DNA of 42,819 nt from Bacilli bacterium. Lineage in GTDB: Bacteria > Bacillota_I > Bacilli_A > RF39 > UBA660. This document shows positions 13,076-20,437 of this stretch, piece by piece; the stretch's first letter is position 1, and every line of letters starts with the position of its first letter. The notes beneath the pieces were generated by a model, which saw nothing but the letters and a program-made list of their open reading frames with translations, was not told the origin of the DNA and ran no database searches. The DNA is taken from NCBI GenBank assembly GCA_017459965.1, contig JAFUBW010000015.1, positions 1 through 42,819 of the forward strand. The letters run 5' to 3'. The position numbers and the translations under genes are program-made.

Positions 13076-13507
13076 ATGGATATACAAGATTATATATTAG
13101 TACATGGAATAATTACTAGTATTAAAGACAATGTTGATAATAAGTTTATATGGTTCGATATAAGGAAAGATGAGTATTACAAAGATAAGGATGGAAAGAT
13201 GAAGAATAACCCATCCTTTTTTAGTGTAAGAGTATCTAAGAATATGAAATATAAACTAGAAACAAATATAGAAATTATTGTTAAAGGAATACCTAAAGGT
13301 TTTGTTGATAAAAATGGGTATAGACAAAACTATGTTCATGCTACTGAAATTAATGGTTTAGCAACTAATAAGTATGATGAAATTATTTCTTATGATACTG
13401 ATGGTGTTATGCTGTGGAATGGTAAAAGATGTGAATCTATACCTATGTCTAAAGAAGAACAAGAAGAAATTGATAAATTAATTAAAGAATGTATAGGAGA
13501 AGATTAA
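13076..13507 (+). CDS. OB-fold single-stranded-DNA-binding-like protein
   Basis: 143 residues. The order 'LVHGIITSIKDN', 'FIWFDIRKDEYY', 'SFFSVRVSKNMK', 'IIVKGIPKGFVDKNGYRQNYVHATEI' is the strand pattern of an SSB-type OB fold, and the C-terminus is acidic (EEQEEIDKLIKECIGED). It is more divergent than chromosomal Ssb. GGAGGG site, ATG 13076. In small integrative elements such genes sit with replication or recombination functions, which matches its place between the HTH protein and the integrase. Confidence 0.6.
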   Translation: MDIQDYILVHGIITSIKDNVDNKFIWFDIRKDEYYKDKDGKMKNNPSFFSVRVSKNMKYKLETNIEIIVKGIPKGFVDKNGYRQNYVHATEINGLATNKYDEIISYDTDGVMLWNGKRCESIPMSKEEQEEIDKLIKECIGED

Positions 13508-13508
13508 T

Positions 13509-13589
13509 ATGATGATTTGTGTTTTTGAATCTATTATGTTATATATTAATCAACCTATCGATATAAGTCGAGGTGAATTTTATGAGTAA
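13509..13589 (+). CDS. possible 26-residue peptide, coupled to the next gene
   Basis: ATG 13509 or 13512 behind GGAGAAG; sequence starts MMICVFESIMLYINQPIDIS and overlaps the start of the next gene. No homology recognised. It may exist only to couple translation to the Xis-like gene, or may not be a gene. Confidence 0.3.
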   Translation: MMICVFESIMLYINQPIDISRGEFYE

Positions 13590-13851
13590 GGAGATATCTT
13601 GGAAAGAAAAATTTGAATTAGTACTTAAAGAGGAATTAACAATTAAAGAAATAATGATGTTATGCTCGGTAGGTCAGCCAAGAGCTTCTATCATTAGAAA
13701 AAAAGCAATTGAATTATGTATGAATGAAGATGTAAGAATTTATTCACAGCAAGTTCCTACAGAAGCAGTACTAAAAGTAATTAATAAAGATATAAATTAC
13801 TATAGAGATAAAATGAACCTTGAATTCGAAATATGTAGGTTGAGGAGGTAA
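13582..13851 (+). CDS. excisionase-like small DNA-binding protein
   Basis: 89 residues from ATG 13582 (GAGGTG site; an upstream GTG at 13573 overlaps this site). It contains a helix-turn-helix-like stretch 'LTIKEIMMLCSVGQPRASIIRKKAIELC' and a basic C-terminus. It lies five bases before the integrase, the place usually held by Xis or a recombination directionality factor. I do not recognise a specific family, so the role is from position. Confidence 0.5.
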   Translation: MSKEISWKEKFELVLKEELTIKEIMMLCSVGQPRASIIRKKAIELCMNEDVRIYSQQVPTEAVLKVINKDINYYRDKMNLEFEICRLRR

Positions 13852-13856
13852 AAGAA

Positions 13857-14957
13857 TTGTCTGTTCATAAAGATAGTAGAACAGGTTTATATTATGTTAA
13901 GCATCTAAATAAAACTTATAGAGGTTTTGAAAAAAAGAGCGATGCTAAAAACTATGAATCTAGACTACAACTAAATGAAATAGACCAAATAACTAATTTA
14001 TCAATTTCTACCCTTGCAAACGATTTTTTAGAAGACTATAAACTTAATCGTACAATTACAACTTATATTAGTACTAAGGCAATTATTAATAATTATATTC
14101 TTAAATTCTTTGATAATAAAAGAGTACAAAAAATAACTGAATTAGATTGCCGTAATTTTAAAAATTTCTTGGCTACGACTAATTTATCGTCTAAAACTAA
14201 AAATCACATTATAAGCGTGTTAAAAATGGTGTTTCATCATGCAAAAGTCTATTACAAACTGAATGATGATCCAACTTATGTAATTGAACCCTTTAATAAG
14301 ACATTTGAAGAAAAGATAGCCCAAAGAGAAAGAGGAAAAAATATTTGGACTAATGATGAGTTTAATAAGTTTATTGAATGTGTAGAAAGACCAGATTATA
14401 AAATGTTCTTTATCATAATGTATTACACTGGACTTCGTATTGGAGAAATGCAAGCATTAAAATGGGAAGACTATGAAAATGGTTATATAACTGTTAATAA
14501 AGAATTTAATGAAAGAACTGAAGTTCATCATGGAGAATTAAAAGAACCTAAGACTGCAAACTCTTATCGAGATGTCGCCTTAGGTCATAATATTGATAAG
14601 TTATTAAGTGATTATAAAGAATCACAAAGAAAGAAATATGGGTATATTGATAATAATTGGTTTATTTTCGGTCGAGTTGATGTTTTTCATAGAACTACTA
14701 TAAACCGAATAAAAGAACAGTCAATTAAATTAGCTGGAGTAAAATATATTACAAATCATCAGTTTAGACATTCACATGCATCTAACCTTATTTGTAATAG
14801 TGATACTAATATAGTAGCAGTATCTCAAAGACTAGGTCACTCTGATACTAGTATAACTTTAAGTACTTATACTCATTTACTTCCAAAAATGGAAGAAAAA
14901 GTATCAAGTTATATCGATCAAGTATCATCAGATTTAGTCCAAAAAGTTTGCTTTTAA
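13857..14957 (+). CDS. int: tyrosine recombinase (integrase)
   Basis: 366 residues. An N-terminal arm-binding domain (~1-45, 'GLYYVKHLNKTYRGFEKKSDA'), a SAM-like core-binding domain (~50-150) and a C-terminal catalytic domain with R194, K232, H301, R304, H328 and the nucleophile Y338 ('RLGHSDTSITLSTYTHL'). All catalytic residues are present, so it should be active. The start is a TTG at 13857, fixed by AGGAGG eight bases before; no better ATG is available. It points to its own attachment site in tRNA-Pro, 79 bp downstream. Confidence 0.95.
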   Translation: MSVHKDSRTGLYYVKHLNKTYRGFEKKSDAKNYESRLQLNEIDQITNLSISTLANDFLEDYKLNRTITTYISTKAIINNYILKFFDNKRVQKITELDCRNFKNFLATTNLSSKTKNHIISVLKMVFHHAKVYYKLNDDPTYVIEPFNKTFEEKIAQRERGKNIWTNDEFNKFIECVERPDYKMFFIIMYYTGLRIGEMQALKWEDYENGYITVNKEFNERTEVHHGELKEPKTANSYRDVALGHNIDKLLSDYKESQRKKYGYIDNNWFIFGRVDVFHRTTINRIKEQSIKLAGVKYITNHQFRHSHASNLICNSDTNIVAVSQRLGHSDTSITLSTYTHLLPKMEEKVSSYIDQVSSDLVQKVCF

Positions 14958-14973
14958 AAAAAAGATTTTTTAA

Positions 14974-15002
14974 AAAAATCTTCTCCCAATCTTCTCCCAA
15001 AA
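14974..15002 (+). repeat. right internal direct repeat, putative Int arm site
   Basis: 29 bp identical to 5398-5426, with two TCTTCTCCCAA units (14979-14989, 14990-15000), 33 bp from the attR core. Confidence 0.85.
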
Positions 15003-15028
15003 AAATAAACCCTTATAAAATAAGGGTT
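15001..15028 (-). terminator. tRNA-Pro terminator supplied by the element
   Basis: Minus strand AACCCTTAT, 3-nt loop, ATAAGGGTT, then a T-rich tail (TATTTTTTT). It is inside the element and replaces the displaced host terminator near 5243-5271. Confidence 0.75.
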
Positions 15029-15035
15029 ATTTACT

Positions 15036-15054
15036 AAATGGTCGGGAAGACAGG
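15036..15054 (-). other. attR core in the tRNA-Pro 3' end
   Basis: 19 bp identical to 5279-5297; joins the tRNA-Pro body on its right. Confidence 0.9.
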
Positions 15055-15115
15055 ATTTGAACCTGCAACCTCTTGGTCCCAAACCAAGCGCACTGCCAAG
15101 TTGTGCTACTTCCCG
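15039..15115 (-). tRNA. tRNA-Pro (UGG)
   Basis: Acceptor CGGGAAG/CTTCCCG, anticodon TGG in TTTGGGA, T-arm GGTTCAAATCC, ACCA encoded. Its 3' end is the integration site of the element. Confidence 0.97.
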
Positions 15116-15133
15116 TTCAAAATTGACATATAA

Positions 15134-15162
15134 ATAATATCATTTTAATATTTAAAAGTCAA
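15134..15162 (-). promoter_or_regulatory. promoter of tRNA-Pro
   Basis: Minus strand TTGACT (15162-15157), 17-bp spacer, TATTAT (15139-15134). Confidence 0.75.
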
Positions 15163-15172
15163 TAGTATATTT

Positions 15173-15733
15173 TTATTTTAATGAATAAACTGTTATTGTA
15201 TCCCTACCATTTTCCTTACTTTCATACATTGCCTTGTCTGCTTCATCAATTGCTTTTTTTAAAGTTTTATCAGATATTTTGCTTATTCCAAAGCTCATTG
15301 TTATTTTAAAACCAAATTTATCACTTAAATCCGTAATTGCTTTTTTTAGTTCTATAGCTTTGTTATATGCATCTTTATCACTACATTTTTTTAAAAGAAT
15401 TACAAATTCTTCTCCTCCCCATCTACATACTAAATCAGATTCTCTTACATATTTTTTTAATATTTTTCCAATATCTATTAATACTAAATCGCCGATACTA
15501 TGTCCATAATTATCATTGATTGATTTAAAATGGTCAACATCGCCTAAAATAACACTATCATATTTTTCTATATTTTCTAAAGATCTTCTATTATTTAATT
15601 TTGTTAAACTATCAGTAAATGCAACTTTTTTATAATACTCTAATTCTTTTTTTAATGATTCATTTTTCATTTTATATTTTTTTATTAATAAATCTTTTTC
15701 CTTTATTTTTTTTATAAAATATTCTTCATTCAT
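15173..15733 (-). CDS. diguanylate cyclase (GGDEF domain)
   Basis: 186 residues. An N-terminal Lys/Glu-rich coiled coil (~5-37) then a complete GGDEF domain: DSLTKLNNRR, 'GDVDHFKSINDNYGHSIGD' and the active-site GGEEF at 106-110. The RESD at 97-100, five residues before it, is a product-inhibition I-site. It makes cyclic di-GMP from two GTP. No sensory or membrane domain is attached, so it is soluble and probably controlled through the coiled coil or by feedback. No EAL or PilZ protein is in the window. Confidence 0.92.
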   Translation of the reverse strand: MNEEYFIKKIKEKDLLIKKYKMKNESLKKELEYYKKVAFTDSLTKLNNRRSLENIEKYDSVILGDVDHFKSINDNYGHSIGDLVLIDIGKILKKYVRESDLVCRWGGEEFVILLKKCSDKDAYNKAIELKKAITDLSDKFGFKITMSFGISKISDKTLKKAIDEADKAMYESKENGRDTITVYSLK

Positions 15734-15800
15734 TTTTTACACCTTCATTTTATTATATTTAAATATGATAATCATAATTAATTAAAATATCATAAGAATA

Positions 15801-15826
15801 AAAAACTTCGCCATATTAGCAAAGTA
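15801..15826 (-). terminator. terminator of tRNA-Arg
   Basis: Minus strand ACTTTGC, loop, GCGAAGT (one G-T pair) followed by five Ts. Confidence 0.7.
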
Positions 15827-15835
15827 ATTTTTTCA

Positions 15836-15912
<77 letters not shown>

Positions 15913-15933
15913 AAATCAATTAAATATAAACTA

Positions 15934-15962
15934 ATATTATCACTTTTTTTAATTTCAGTCAA
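15934..15962 (-). promoter_or_regulatory. promoter of tRNA-Arg
   Basis: Minus strand TTGACT (15962-15957), 17-bp spacer, TAATAT (15939-15934). Confidence 0.7.
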
Positions 15963-15974
15963 CGAAGCAAACAT

Positions 15975-16005
15975 TAAAAAAGGTAGAGCATATACTCTCT
16001 ATCCT
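15975..16005 (-). terminator. terminator of the Asp-Phe tRNA unit
   Basis: Minus strand AGGATAGAG, 8-nt loop, CTCTACCT (one bulge), then six Ts. Confidence 0.65.
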
Positions 16006-16017
16006 TATAACCTTAAA

Positions 16018-16093
16018 TGGTGGCTCCGGGCAGGATCGAACTGCCGACACCAGGATTTTCAGTCCTGTGCTCTACCGACTGAGCTACAGAGCC
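16018..16093 (-). tRNA. tRNA-Phe (GAA)
   Basis: Acceptor GGCTCTG/CGGAGCC, anticodon GAA in CTGAAAA, ACCA encoded. Eleven bases after tRNA-Asp, so cotranscribed. Confidence 0.97.
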
Positions 16094-16104
16094 AAAAAAA
16101 ATAA

Positions 16105-16180
16105 TGGCGGTTCCGAAGGGACTTGAACCCTCGATCTTCTGCGTGACAGGCAGACGTGTTAACCACTACACCACGGAACC
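16105..16180 (-). tRNA. tRNA-Asp (GUC)
   Basis: Acceptor GGTTCCG/CGGAACC, anticodon GTC in CTGTCAC, discriminator G and CCA encoded. Confidence 0.97.
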
Positions 16181-16201
16181 GAAAAACTAATTGACTACTA
16201 A

Positions 16202-16231
16202 AGTATACTAAATTTATACCTTAATTGTCAA
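16202..16231 (-). promoter_or_regulatory. promoter of tRNA-Asp/Phe
   Basis: Minus strand TTGACA (16231-16226), 18-bp spacer, TATACT (16207-16202). Confidence 0.75.
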
Positions 16232-16251
16232 TAGTTATATTATTTTTTTTG

Positions 16252-17058
16252 TCATTTTTTTGATAATTTATTTACAAATTCAAATGAAATTAAAAAAAGA
16301 ATAAATGCAAACATACAATTTAAGTTTATTTCAATACCTGGATATATGGCTAAAATAGATCCTATTATAAATCCAATAATTCCACTATACGTTTTTGAAA
16401 AATAATTATTTAATAAATAATTTATTACTTTTATTAATAAAATAAAACCTATTATAGCGCCTAGTAAAAACGGTATTATTGATATAAATTTATTCAATGT
16501 TAAATAAAATGGATTTGTTATTAGTTCTAGTAAATAATTATATAATCCAAGCGTCATTAAGAAGAATGAGCTACTGATTCCAGGAATTATTTTTCCAGAA
16601 ATATATAAAAATCCTCCTAAAAATAAATTTATAAAATTAAGATTATTTGATATTTCAAAATTATAAATTTTAGGAATAATAAATAGAATAACCGATATAA
16701 AAAAAGAAATCGCTAAAATTTTTATATCTATTTTTTCATTTTTTTCATTTATTTCCCTTGTTAATACAGGTACACTTCCTAATATCAATCCCATAAATAT
16801 GTACATCATATAAAAAGTATATTTATTATAAAAAATTAATAATATTTTTCCAAAAATAAATACCCCAATTAATATTCCAAATGCTATAGGAAATATTTTT
16901 GTTATTTTTCTGCGATTTGTTTCATTACTATTTAAGAGAAAAATTATTTCTTCATATACACCAAGCATAATTGCAACTACAGATCCACTTACACCAGGTA
17001 AAATCATACATGTACCTATTAAAATACCCGATAAAAACGAATATAAAAACTTATTCAT
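16252..17058 (-). CDS. DUF368 membrane protein, predicted undecaprenyl-phosphate transporter
   Basis: 268 residues with about eight membrane helices. The duplicated family signatures are visible: 'GTCMILPGVSGSVVAIMLGVYE' near the start and 'GKIIPGISSSFFLMTLGLYN' in the middle. DUF368 (PopT-type) proteins have been reported to return undecaprenyl phosphate across the membrane for cell-wall recycling; that role is taken from the family. It overlaps the GDPD gene by 8 bp, so the two are cotranslated. uppP near the right end would supply its substrate by dephosphorylating the lipid carrier. Confidence 0.85.
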   Translation of the reverse strand: MNKFLYSFLSGILIGTCMILPGVSGSVVAIMLGVYEEIIFLLNSNETNRRKITKIFPIAFGILIGVFIFGKILLIFYNKYTFYMMYIFMGLILGSVPVLTREINEKNEKIDIKILAISFFISVILFIIPKIYNFEISNNLNFINLFLGGFLYISGKIIPGISSSFFLMTLGLYNYLLELITNPFYLTLNKFISIIPFLLGAIIGFILLIKVINYLLNNYFSKTYSGIIGFIIGSILAIYPGIEINLNCMFAFILFLISFEFVNKLSKK

Positions 17059-17746
17059 TTTTTAATACCTTATTAGCATCATAATATGAATCATAAACAA
17101 TTGTGTCAATATTTAATTTATTTAATCTTTTTAATTCAATTTTATTTTTTACACCCCATGCCCCAATATTTATATTATTTTTTTTAGCTTCATTTATATC
17201 CTTTTTATCCAATGTACTTGAAAGACATAATAAAATTGTTATTCCTATATTATTAGCTTTTTCTATATCATTATTAGTAATTTCATATACTAACCATCCT
17301 AATTTTAAATCTTTAGATATTTTTCTAAATGCAAATAATATTTCATATTTAAAGGATATTATTGTTATATTATTTATATTAAATTTTGATATTGTATCCC
17401 ATATTAATTTTTCATAACCTGATTCTTTTATTTCTAAATAAATATTTATATGTTTATCAGAAAAAATTTCTAAAAATTCATTCAATGTCATTATTTTCTC
17501 ATTTTTAAAATATTTATTTCCAAAATTATATTCTTTTAATTGATTCAAATTATATTCTGATACATGGCCTTTCCCATTTGATGTCCTATTTATTGTTTTA
17601 TCATGTATTATAACTAATTTATTATCTTTAGTTTTCCTAACATCACATTCTATACCATCACTATTAAGCAAATATGCTAAATAAAATGCACTCATAGTAT
17701 TCTCAGGCGCGTATTTGCTTTCGCCCCTATGTGAGTATATTGTCAT
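17051..17746 (-). CDS. glycerophosphodiester phosphodiesterase
   Basis: 231 residues, TIM-barrel GDPD family. Catalytic HRG near residue 6 (YSHRGESKYAPENT), metal ligands in 'DGIECDVRKTKD' and the second His in LVIIHDKTINRTS. No signal peptide, so cytoplasmic; it cleaves glycerophosphodiesters to glycerol-3-phosphate and an alcohol. The ATG at 17746 with a GGTGAT site is preferred to a TTG four codons earlier. Operon with DUF368. Confidence 0.92.
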   Translation of the reverse strand: MTIYSHRGESKYAPENTMSAFYLAYLLNSDGIECDVRKTKDNKLVIIHDKTINRTSNGKGHVSEYNLNQLKEYNFGNKYFKNEKIMTLNEFLEIFSDKHINIYLEIKESGYEKLIWDTISKFNINNITIISFKYEILFAFRKISKDLKLGWLVYEITNNDIEKANNIGITILLCLSSTLDKKDINEAKKNNINIGAWGVKNKIELKRLNKLNIDTIVYDSYYDANKVLKNE

Positions 17747-17778
17747 ATTTATCACCAATAAATTATATGCCTAGAAAA

Positions 17779-17804
17779 TAAAAAAAAGACTTAGTCAAAG
17801 TCTT
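17779..17804 (-). terminator. terminator of the Leu-Ser-fMet tRNA unit
   Basis: Minus strand AAGACTT, 5-nt loop, AAGTCTT, then a run of T. Confidence 0.8.
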
Positions 17805-17815
17805 AATATTCATAA

Positions 17816-17892
17816 TGGTTGCGGGAGAAGGATTCGAACCTCCGACCTTTGGGTTATGAGCCCAACGAGCTGCCAGACTGCTCCATCCCGCG
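17816..17892 (-). tRNA. initiator tRNA-fMet (CAU)
   Basis: Begins CGCGGG with an unpaired first base against A72, the initiator hallmark; anticodon CAT in CTCATAA; three G-C pairs at the base of the anticodon stem; ACCA encoded. Confidence 0.96.
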
Positions 17893-17908
17893 ATGTAAAT
17901 AAAATTAA

Positions 17909-18001
17909 TGGCGGAGAAGGAGGGATTTGAACCCCCGCGCCGGTTACCCGACCTCCTGGTTTTCAAGACCAGTCCCTTCAGCCAGACTTGGGTACTTCTC
18001 C
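17909..18001 (-). tRNA. tRNA-Ser (UGA)
   Basis: 93 nt with a long variable arm; acceptor GGAGAAG/CTTCTCC; anticodon TGA in CTTGAAA; GCCA encoded. Confidence 0.96.
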
Positions 18002-18006
18002 AAAAA

Positions 18007-18095
18007 TGGTGCCTCAGGCCGGACTTGAACCGGCACGTGATTTAACTCACGCAGGATTTTAAGTCCTGTGCGTCTACCAATTCCGCCACTAAGGC
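18007..18095 (-). tRNA. tRNA-Leu (UAA)
   Basis: 89 nt with a long variable arm; acceptor GCCTTAG/CTGAGGC; anticodon TAA in CTTAAAA; ACCA encoded. Confidence 0.96.
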
Positions 18096-18133
18096 AAGCA
18101 CCATATTTGCCCAACATTTGCTTGGACTACTTA

Positions 18134-18162
18134 AGTATATAATAAAATTAATTATTTTTCAA
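18134..18162 (-). promoter_or_regulatory. promoter of the Leu-Ser-fMet tRNA unit
   Basis: Minus strand TTGAAA (18162-18157), 17-bp spacer, TATACT (18139-18134). Confidence 0.7.
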
Positions 18163-18234
18163 GTCTTTTTTTTATTTTTCTTTAATATATCATTAACAAT
18201 AATATTATATTCATATTTTTTATAATTATTCATC

Positions 18235-18258
18235 AAAAAAACTCACATATGTGAGTTT
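18235..18258 (-). terminator. terminator of the Val-Thr-Tyr-Gln-Lys tRNA unit
   Basis: A 20-bp perfect palindrome (AAACTCACAT and its complement, 18239-18258) followed by Ts on the minus strand, 11 bases after tRNA-Lys. Confidence 0.8.
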
Positions 18259-18268
18259 AATTCTTAAA

Positions 18269-18344
18269 TGGTGTCTCGTATGCGATTCGAACGCATGACC
18301 CCTTGATTAAAAGTCAAGTGCTCTACCAGCTGAGCTAACGAGAC
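18269..18344 (-). tRNA. tRNA-Lys (UUU)
   Basis: Acceptor GTCTCGT/ACGAGAC, anticodon TTT in CTTTTAA, ACCA encoded. Confidence 0.97.
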
Positions 18345-18382
18345 ATATTGGGACACCAAAATAATTAATGACAACAAAACAA

Positions 18383-18457
18383 TGGCTGCCTCGGCAAGAT
18401 TCGAACTTGCGCATGTCAGAGTCAAAGTCTGATGCCTTACCACTTGGCTACGAGGCA
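18383..18457 (-). tRNA. tRNA-Gln (UUG)
   Basis: Acceptor TGCCTCG/CGAGGCA, anticodon TTG in CTTTGAC, GCCA encoded. Confidence 0.96.
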
Positions 18458-18462
18458 AGCTA

Positions 18463-18546
18463 TGGTGGGAAGGATTGGATTCGAACCAATGAACCCGAAG
18501 GAGCAGATTTACAGTCTGCCGCGTTTAACCACTTCGCTACCTTCCC
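18463..18546 (-). tRNA. tRNA-Tyr (GUA)
   Basis: 84 nt with a long variable arm, acceptor GGGAAGG/CCTTCCC, anticodon GTA in CTGTAAA, ACCA encoded. Confidence 0.97.
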
Positions 18547-18554
18547 ACATAAAA

Positions 18555-18630
<76 letters not shown>

Positions 18631-18635
18631 AAAAA

Positions 18636-18712
18636 TGGTGGACTCTATAGGACTCGAACCTATGACCCCCTGCTTGTAAGGCAGGTGCTCTAACCAACTG
18701 AGCTAAGAATCC
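18636..18712 (-). tRNA. tRNA-Val (UAC)
   Basis: Acceptor GGATTCT/AGAGTCC (one G-T pair), anticodon TAC in CTTACAA, ACCA encoded. First of the five-tRNA unit. Confidence 0.97.
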
Positions 18713-18725
18713 ATCGACGTAATTA

Positions 18726-18754
18726 AATATATCATTGATATCACATTTTGTCAA
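18726..18754 (-). promoter_or_regulatory. promoter of the five-tRNA unit
   Basis: Minus strand TTGACA (18754-18749), 17-bp spacer, TATATT (18731-18726). Confidence 0.75.
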
Positions 18755-18771
18755 TGATTATTTAAAAAATA

Positions 18772-19125
18772 TTATTTATTTTTTTCAATTTCTTCCAATT
18801 TTTCGTCTATCCATTCTGGCAGTATTTCTTCAAACAATTCAAAACCAAGTGCTGTATCAGGCAATTTTAAATTTTCTTTACCATTTTTATTAATATTTAC
18901 TGTACTTAATTTCAATTGCTTTTTTTCTTCATCTATATCAATTATTCGTACTTTTATAATGTCGCCAATTTTAAAATAATCATGAATATCATTAATATAC
19001 TTCCCATTTATTTGTGAAATATGAATCAACCCAGTATATACATCATCCACTATTACGAATATCCCATATGACTTTATTGAATTTACTTTTGCTTGTATAA
19101 TTTCATTAATGTTATATTTAGACAT
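18772..19125 (-). CDS. S1-domain RNA-binding protein (CvfD/YugI-type)
   Basis: 117 residues. One S1 domain at ~6-75 ('VNSIKSYGIFVIVDDVYTGLIHISQI', 'FKIGDIIKVRIIDIDEEKKQLKLS') followed by a short acidic tail ending EKLEEIEKNK. Size and layout match the 'general stress protein 13' group of Firmicutes, which bind ribosomes or RNA and act in post-transcriptional control. Monocistronic; GAAGGTG site. The exact targets are unknown. Confidence 0.82.
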   Translation of the reverse strand: MSKYNINEIIQAKVNSIKSYGIFVIVDDVYTGLIHISQINGKYINDIHDYFKIGDIIKVRIIDIDEEKKQLKLSTVNINKNGKENLKLPDTALGFELFEEILPEWIDEKLEEIEKNK

Positions 19126-19178
19126 ATTTACACCTTCAAGTTTATTATAACATAAGTTTTAAAAAAATATTCATGTAC

Positions 19179-19207
19179 TTTACTTAGTTAACATTTTTTT
19201 GTATAAT
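19179..19207 (+). promoter_or_regulatory. promoter of the NifU-like gene
   Basis: TTTACT (19179-19184), 17-bp spacer, TATAAT (19202-19207). Confidence 0.7.
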
Positions 19208-19225
19208 TTGTTTTGGAGGGATTTT

Positions 19226-19468
19226 ATGAAAAAAATAGAAGATCAAATTATTGAAATTATAGAAAAAATTCGTCCGTTTTTAGCAAATGATGGTGGTGAC
19301 CTTGAATTTGTTAAATTTGAAGATGGTATTGTTTATGTAAAGATGTTGGGAAATTGTTCAAATTGTGTATATGCAGGCCTTGATATTAATGACACAATTG
19401 AAGCCATATTAACATCTGAAATTCCAGAAGTAATAGGTGTAAAACAATATATTGATGATATTGCTTAA
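19226..19468 (+). CDS. NifU C-terminal-type Fe-S scaffold protein
   Basis: 80 residues; a stand-alone NifU C-terminal (Nfu) domain with 'IRPFLANDGGDLEFVKFEDG' and the cluster-binding CSNC. In most bacteria the motif is CxxC in 'GxCxxCPxS'; here it is 'GNCSNCVYAG'. It carries or stores Fe-S clusters for delivery to apoproteins. ATG 19226 is used with GGAGGG six bases before. Convergent with the next gene, overlapping its 3' end by 4 bp. Confidence 0.88.
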   Translation: MKKIEDQIIEIIEKIRPFLANDGGDLEFVKFEDGIVYVKMLGNCSNCVYAGLDINDTIEAILTSEIPEVIGVKQYIDDIA

Positions 19469-20388
19469 TAATCATTTTTCAAAAGCCATTCAACGGGTTC
19501 AATATGAACCTTTTTTTCATATACAATGTACTTATATATGCTAACCAAAAATTTTTCATAATCTTGTATTTTATTCAGAATTGTAATAATGATAGCCTCA
19601 TTAATTTTAGTATTTATTATCTCGTCATACATATCAAAATAATATGTAGGAAATAATAATCTTGATAATAAATAAACATATTCATTTTTGCTAAAATTAT
19701 TATTATTCAAATAACTTTTTAATTCATTTGAACTAAAGCTATCTTTAAAAAACGCTTCCTTTATATATTCACTTACATCTCTAACTCTATTATCAACAAT
19801 AAAATTTAATGGATTATAAAATTCAAAACTGCCTTCATTCATTTTAATTCGTTTATGAGATACAACTAACAATTCTTTTTCATCATTAATATTATTTACT
19901 AAATAGCTAATAGCATTCTCCCCAAGGCCAATAAAATAACTTAGACTATCACATAAAATAGGATATTCTTTACCAAGTTGATTTATTTGATACTCATAAT
20001 AATCAATTTTTTCACTCCATAGTTTTATCCAATTATCTCTAAGTAATGATTTATCAAATTCGATATTATAAGTCATATTTTGCATGTAATTTATATCCGT
20101 CAAATTAACTATTTGATTTTTATAAGTACATAATTTTATAAGTATATAAGGTATATTATTAATTACTGTTATTACTTGATTATCCTTATTTGGTATTATT
20201 ACATGAACAAGCATATTTCTTTTTAACATTTCTATATTTAATTTATAAATCGAAACTGCATCTTCGGCTGGTCTATTATATTTAATAAAATGATATTCTT
20301 CTTTGTTTATAAAAAAATAGTAATCATTGTTACTTTTAATTAAGCTACCAATTCTAATATTGTAATAATAATCAATCGTATTTTTCAA
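19465..20388 (-). CDS. conserved protein, distant spore-coat-kinase-like (CotS/YutH) fold
   Basis: 307 residues, not recognised with confidence. The best start is TTG 20388, five bases after AGGTGA; an upstream GTG at 20397 overlaps that site. The order 'LVVSHKRIKMNEGSFEFYNPLNFIVDNRVRDVSEYIKEAFF' followed by 'EYVYLLSRLLFPTYYFDMYDEII' and a final 'EPVEWLL' recalls the degenerate kinase-like YutH/CotS group, where the His/Asp catalytic residues are partly lost. No sporulation genes are near. It is probably not an active kinase. Treat the family call as tentative. Confidence 0.4.
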   Translation of the reverse strand: MKNTIDYYYNIRIGSLIKSNNDYYFFINKEEYHFIKYNRPAEDAVSIYKLNIEMLKRNMLVHVIIPNKDNQVITVINNIPYILIKLCTYKNQIVNLTDINYMQNMTYNIEFDKSLLRDNWIKLWSEKIDYYEYQINQLGKEYPILCDSLSYFIGLGENAISYLVNNINDEKELLVVSHKRIKMNEGSFEFYNPLNFIVDNRVRDVSEYIKEAFFKDSFSSNELKSYLNNNNFSKNEYVYLLSRLLFPTYYFDMYDEIINTKINEAIIITILNKIQDYEKFLVSIYKYIVYEKKVHIEPVEWLLKNDY

Positions 20389-20412
20389 GAATATCACCTA
20401 TAAAAATATATG

Positions 20413-20437
20413 AAAAAAAAGTACATTTAAGTACTTT
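20413..20437 (-). terminator. terminator of rny
   Basis: Minus strand AAAGTAC, 6-nt loop, GTACTTT plus a T run, just after the rny stop. Confidence 0.85.

Larger units (their letters stand above)
5279..15054. mobile_element. tRNA-Pro integrated element, ~9.8 kb
   Basis: Bounded by a 19-bp direct repeat that is the 3' end of tRNA-Pro. The copy at 15036-15054 completes the functional tRNA and the copy at 5279-5297 is a bare fragment. A 29-bp direct repeat lies just inside each end. The tyrosine integrase is adjacent to the tRNA and points to it. The order is cargo operon, HxlR regulator, origin/leader region, HTH, OB-fold, Xis-like, integrase. No relaxase, FtsK-like or T4SS gene was found, so it is an integrative element that would need help to transfer, or a satellite-like island. 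Confidence 0.88.

Noticed and set aside
5279-15054. Conjugative element (ICE)
   Set aside because: No relaxase, coupling protein or type IV secretion gene is present between the att sites.
17763-17966. Minus-strand open frame of 67 codons
   Set aside because: It covers tRNA-fMet and part of tRNA-Ser sequence; not a protein gene.
18264-18458. Minus-strand open frame of 64 codons
   Set aside because: It covers the tRNA-Lys and tRNA-Gln genes and has no start signal of its own.
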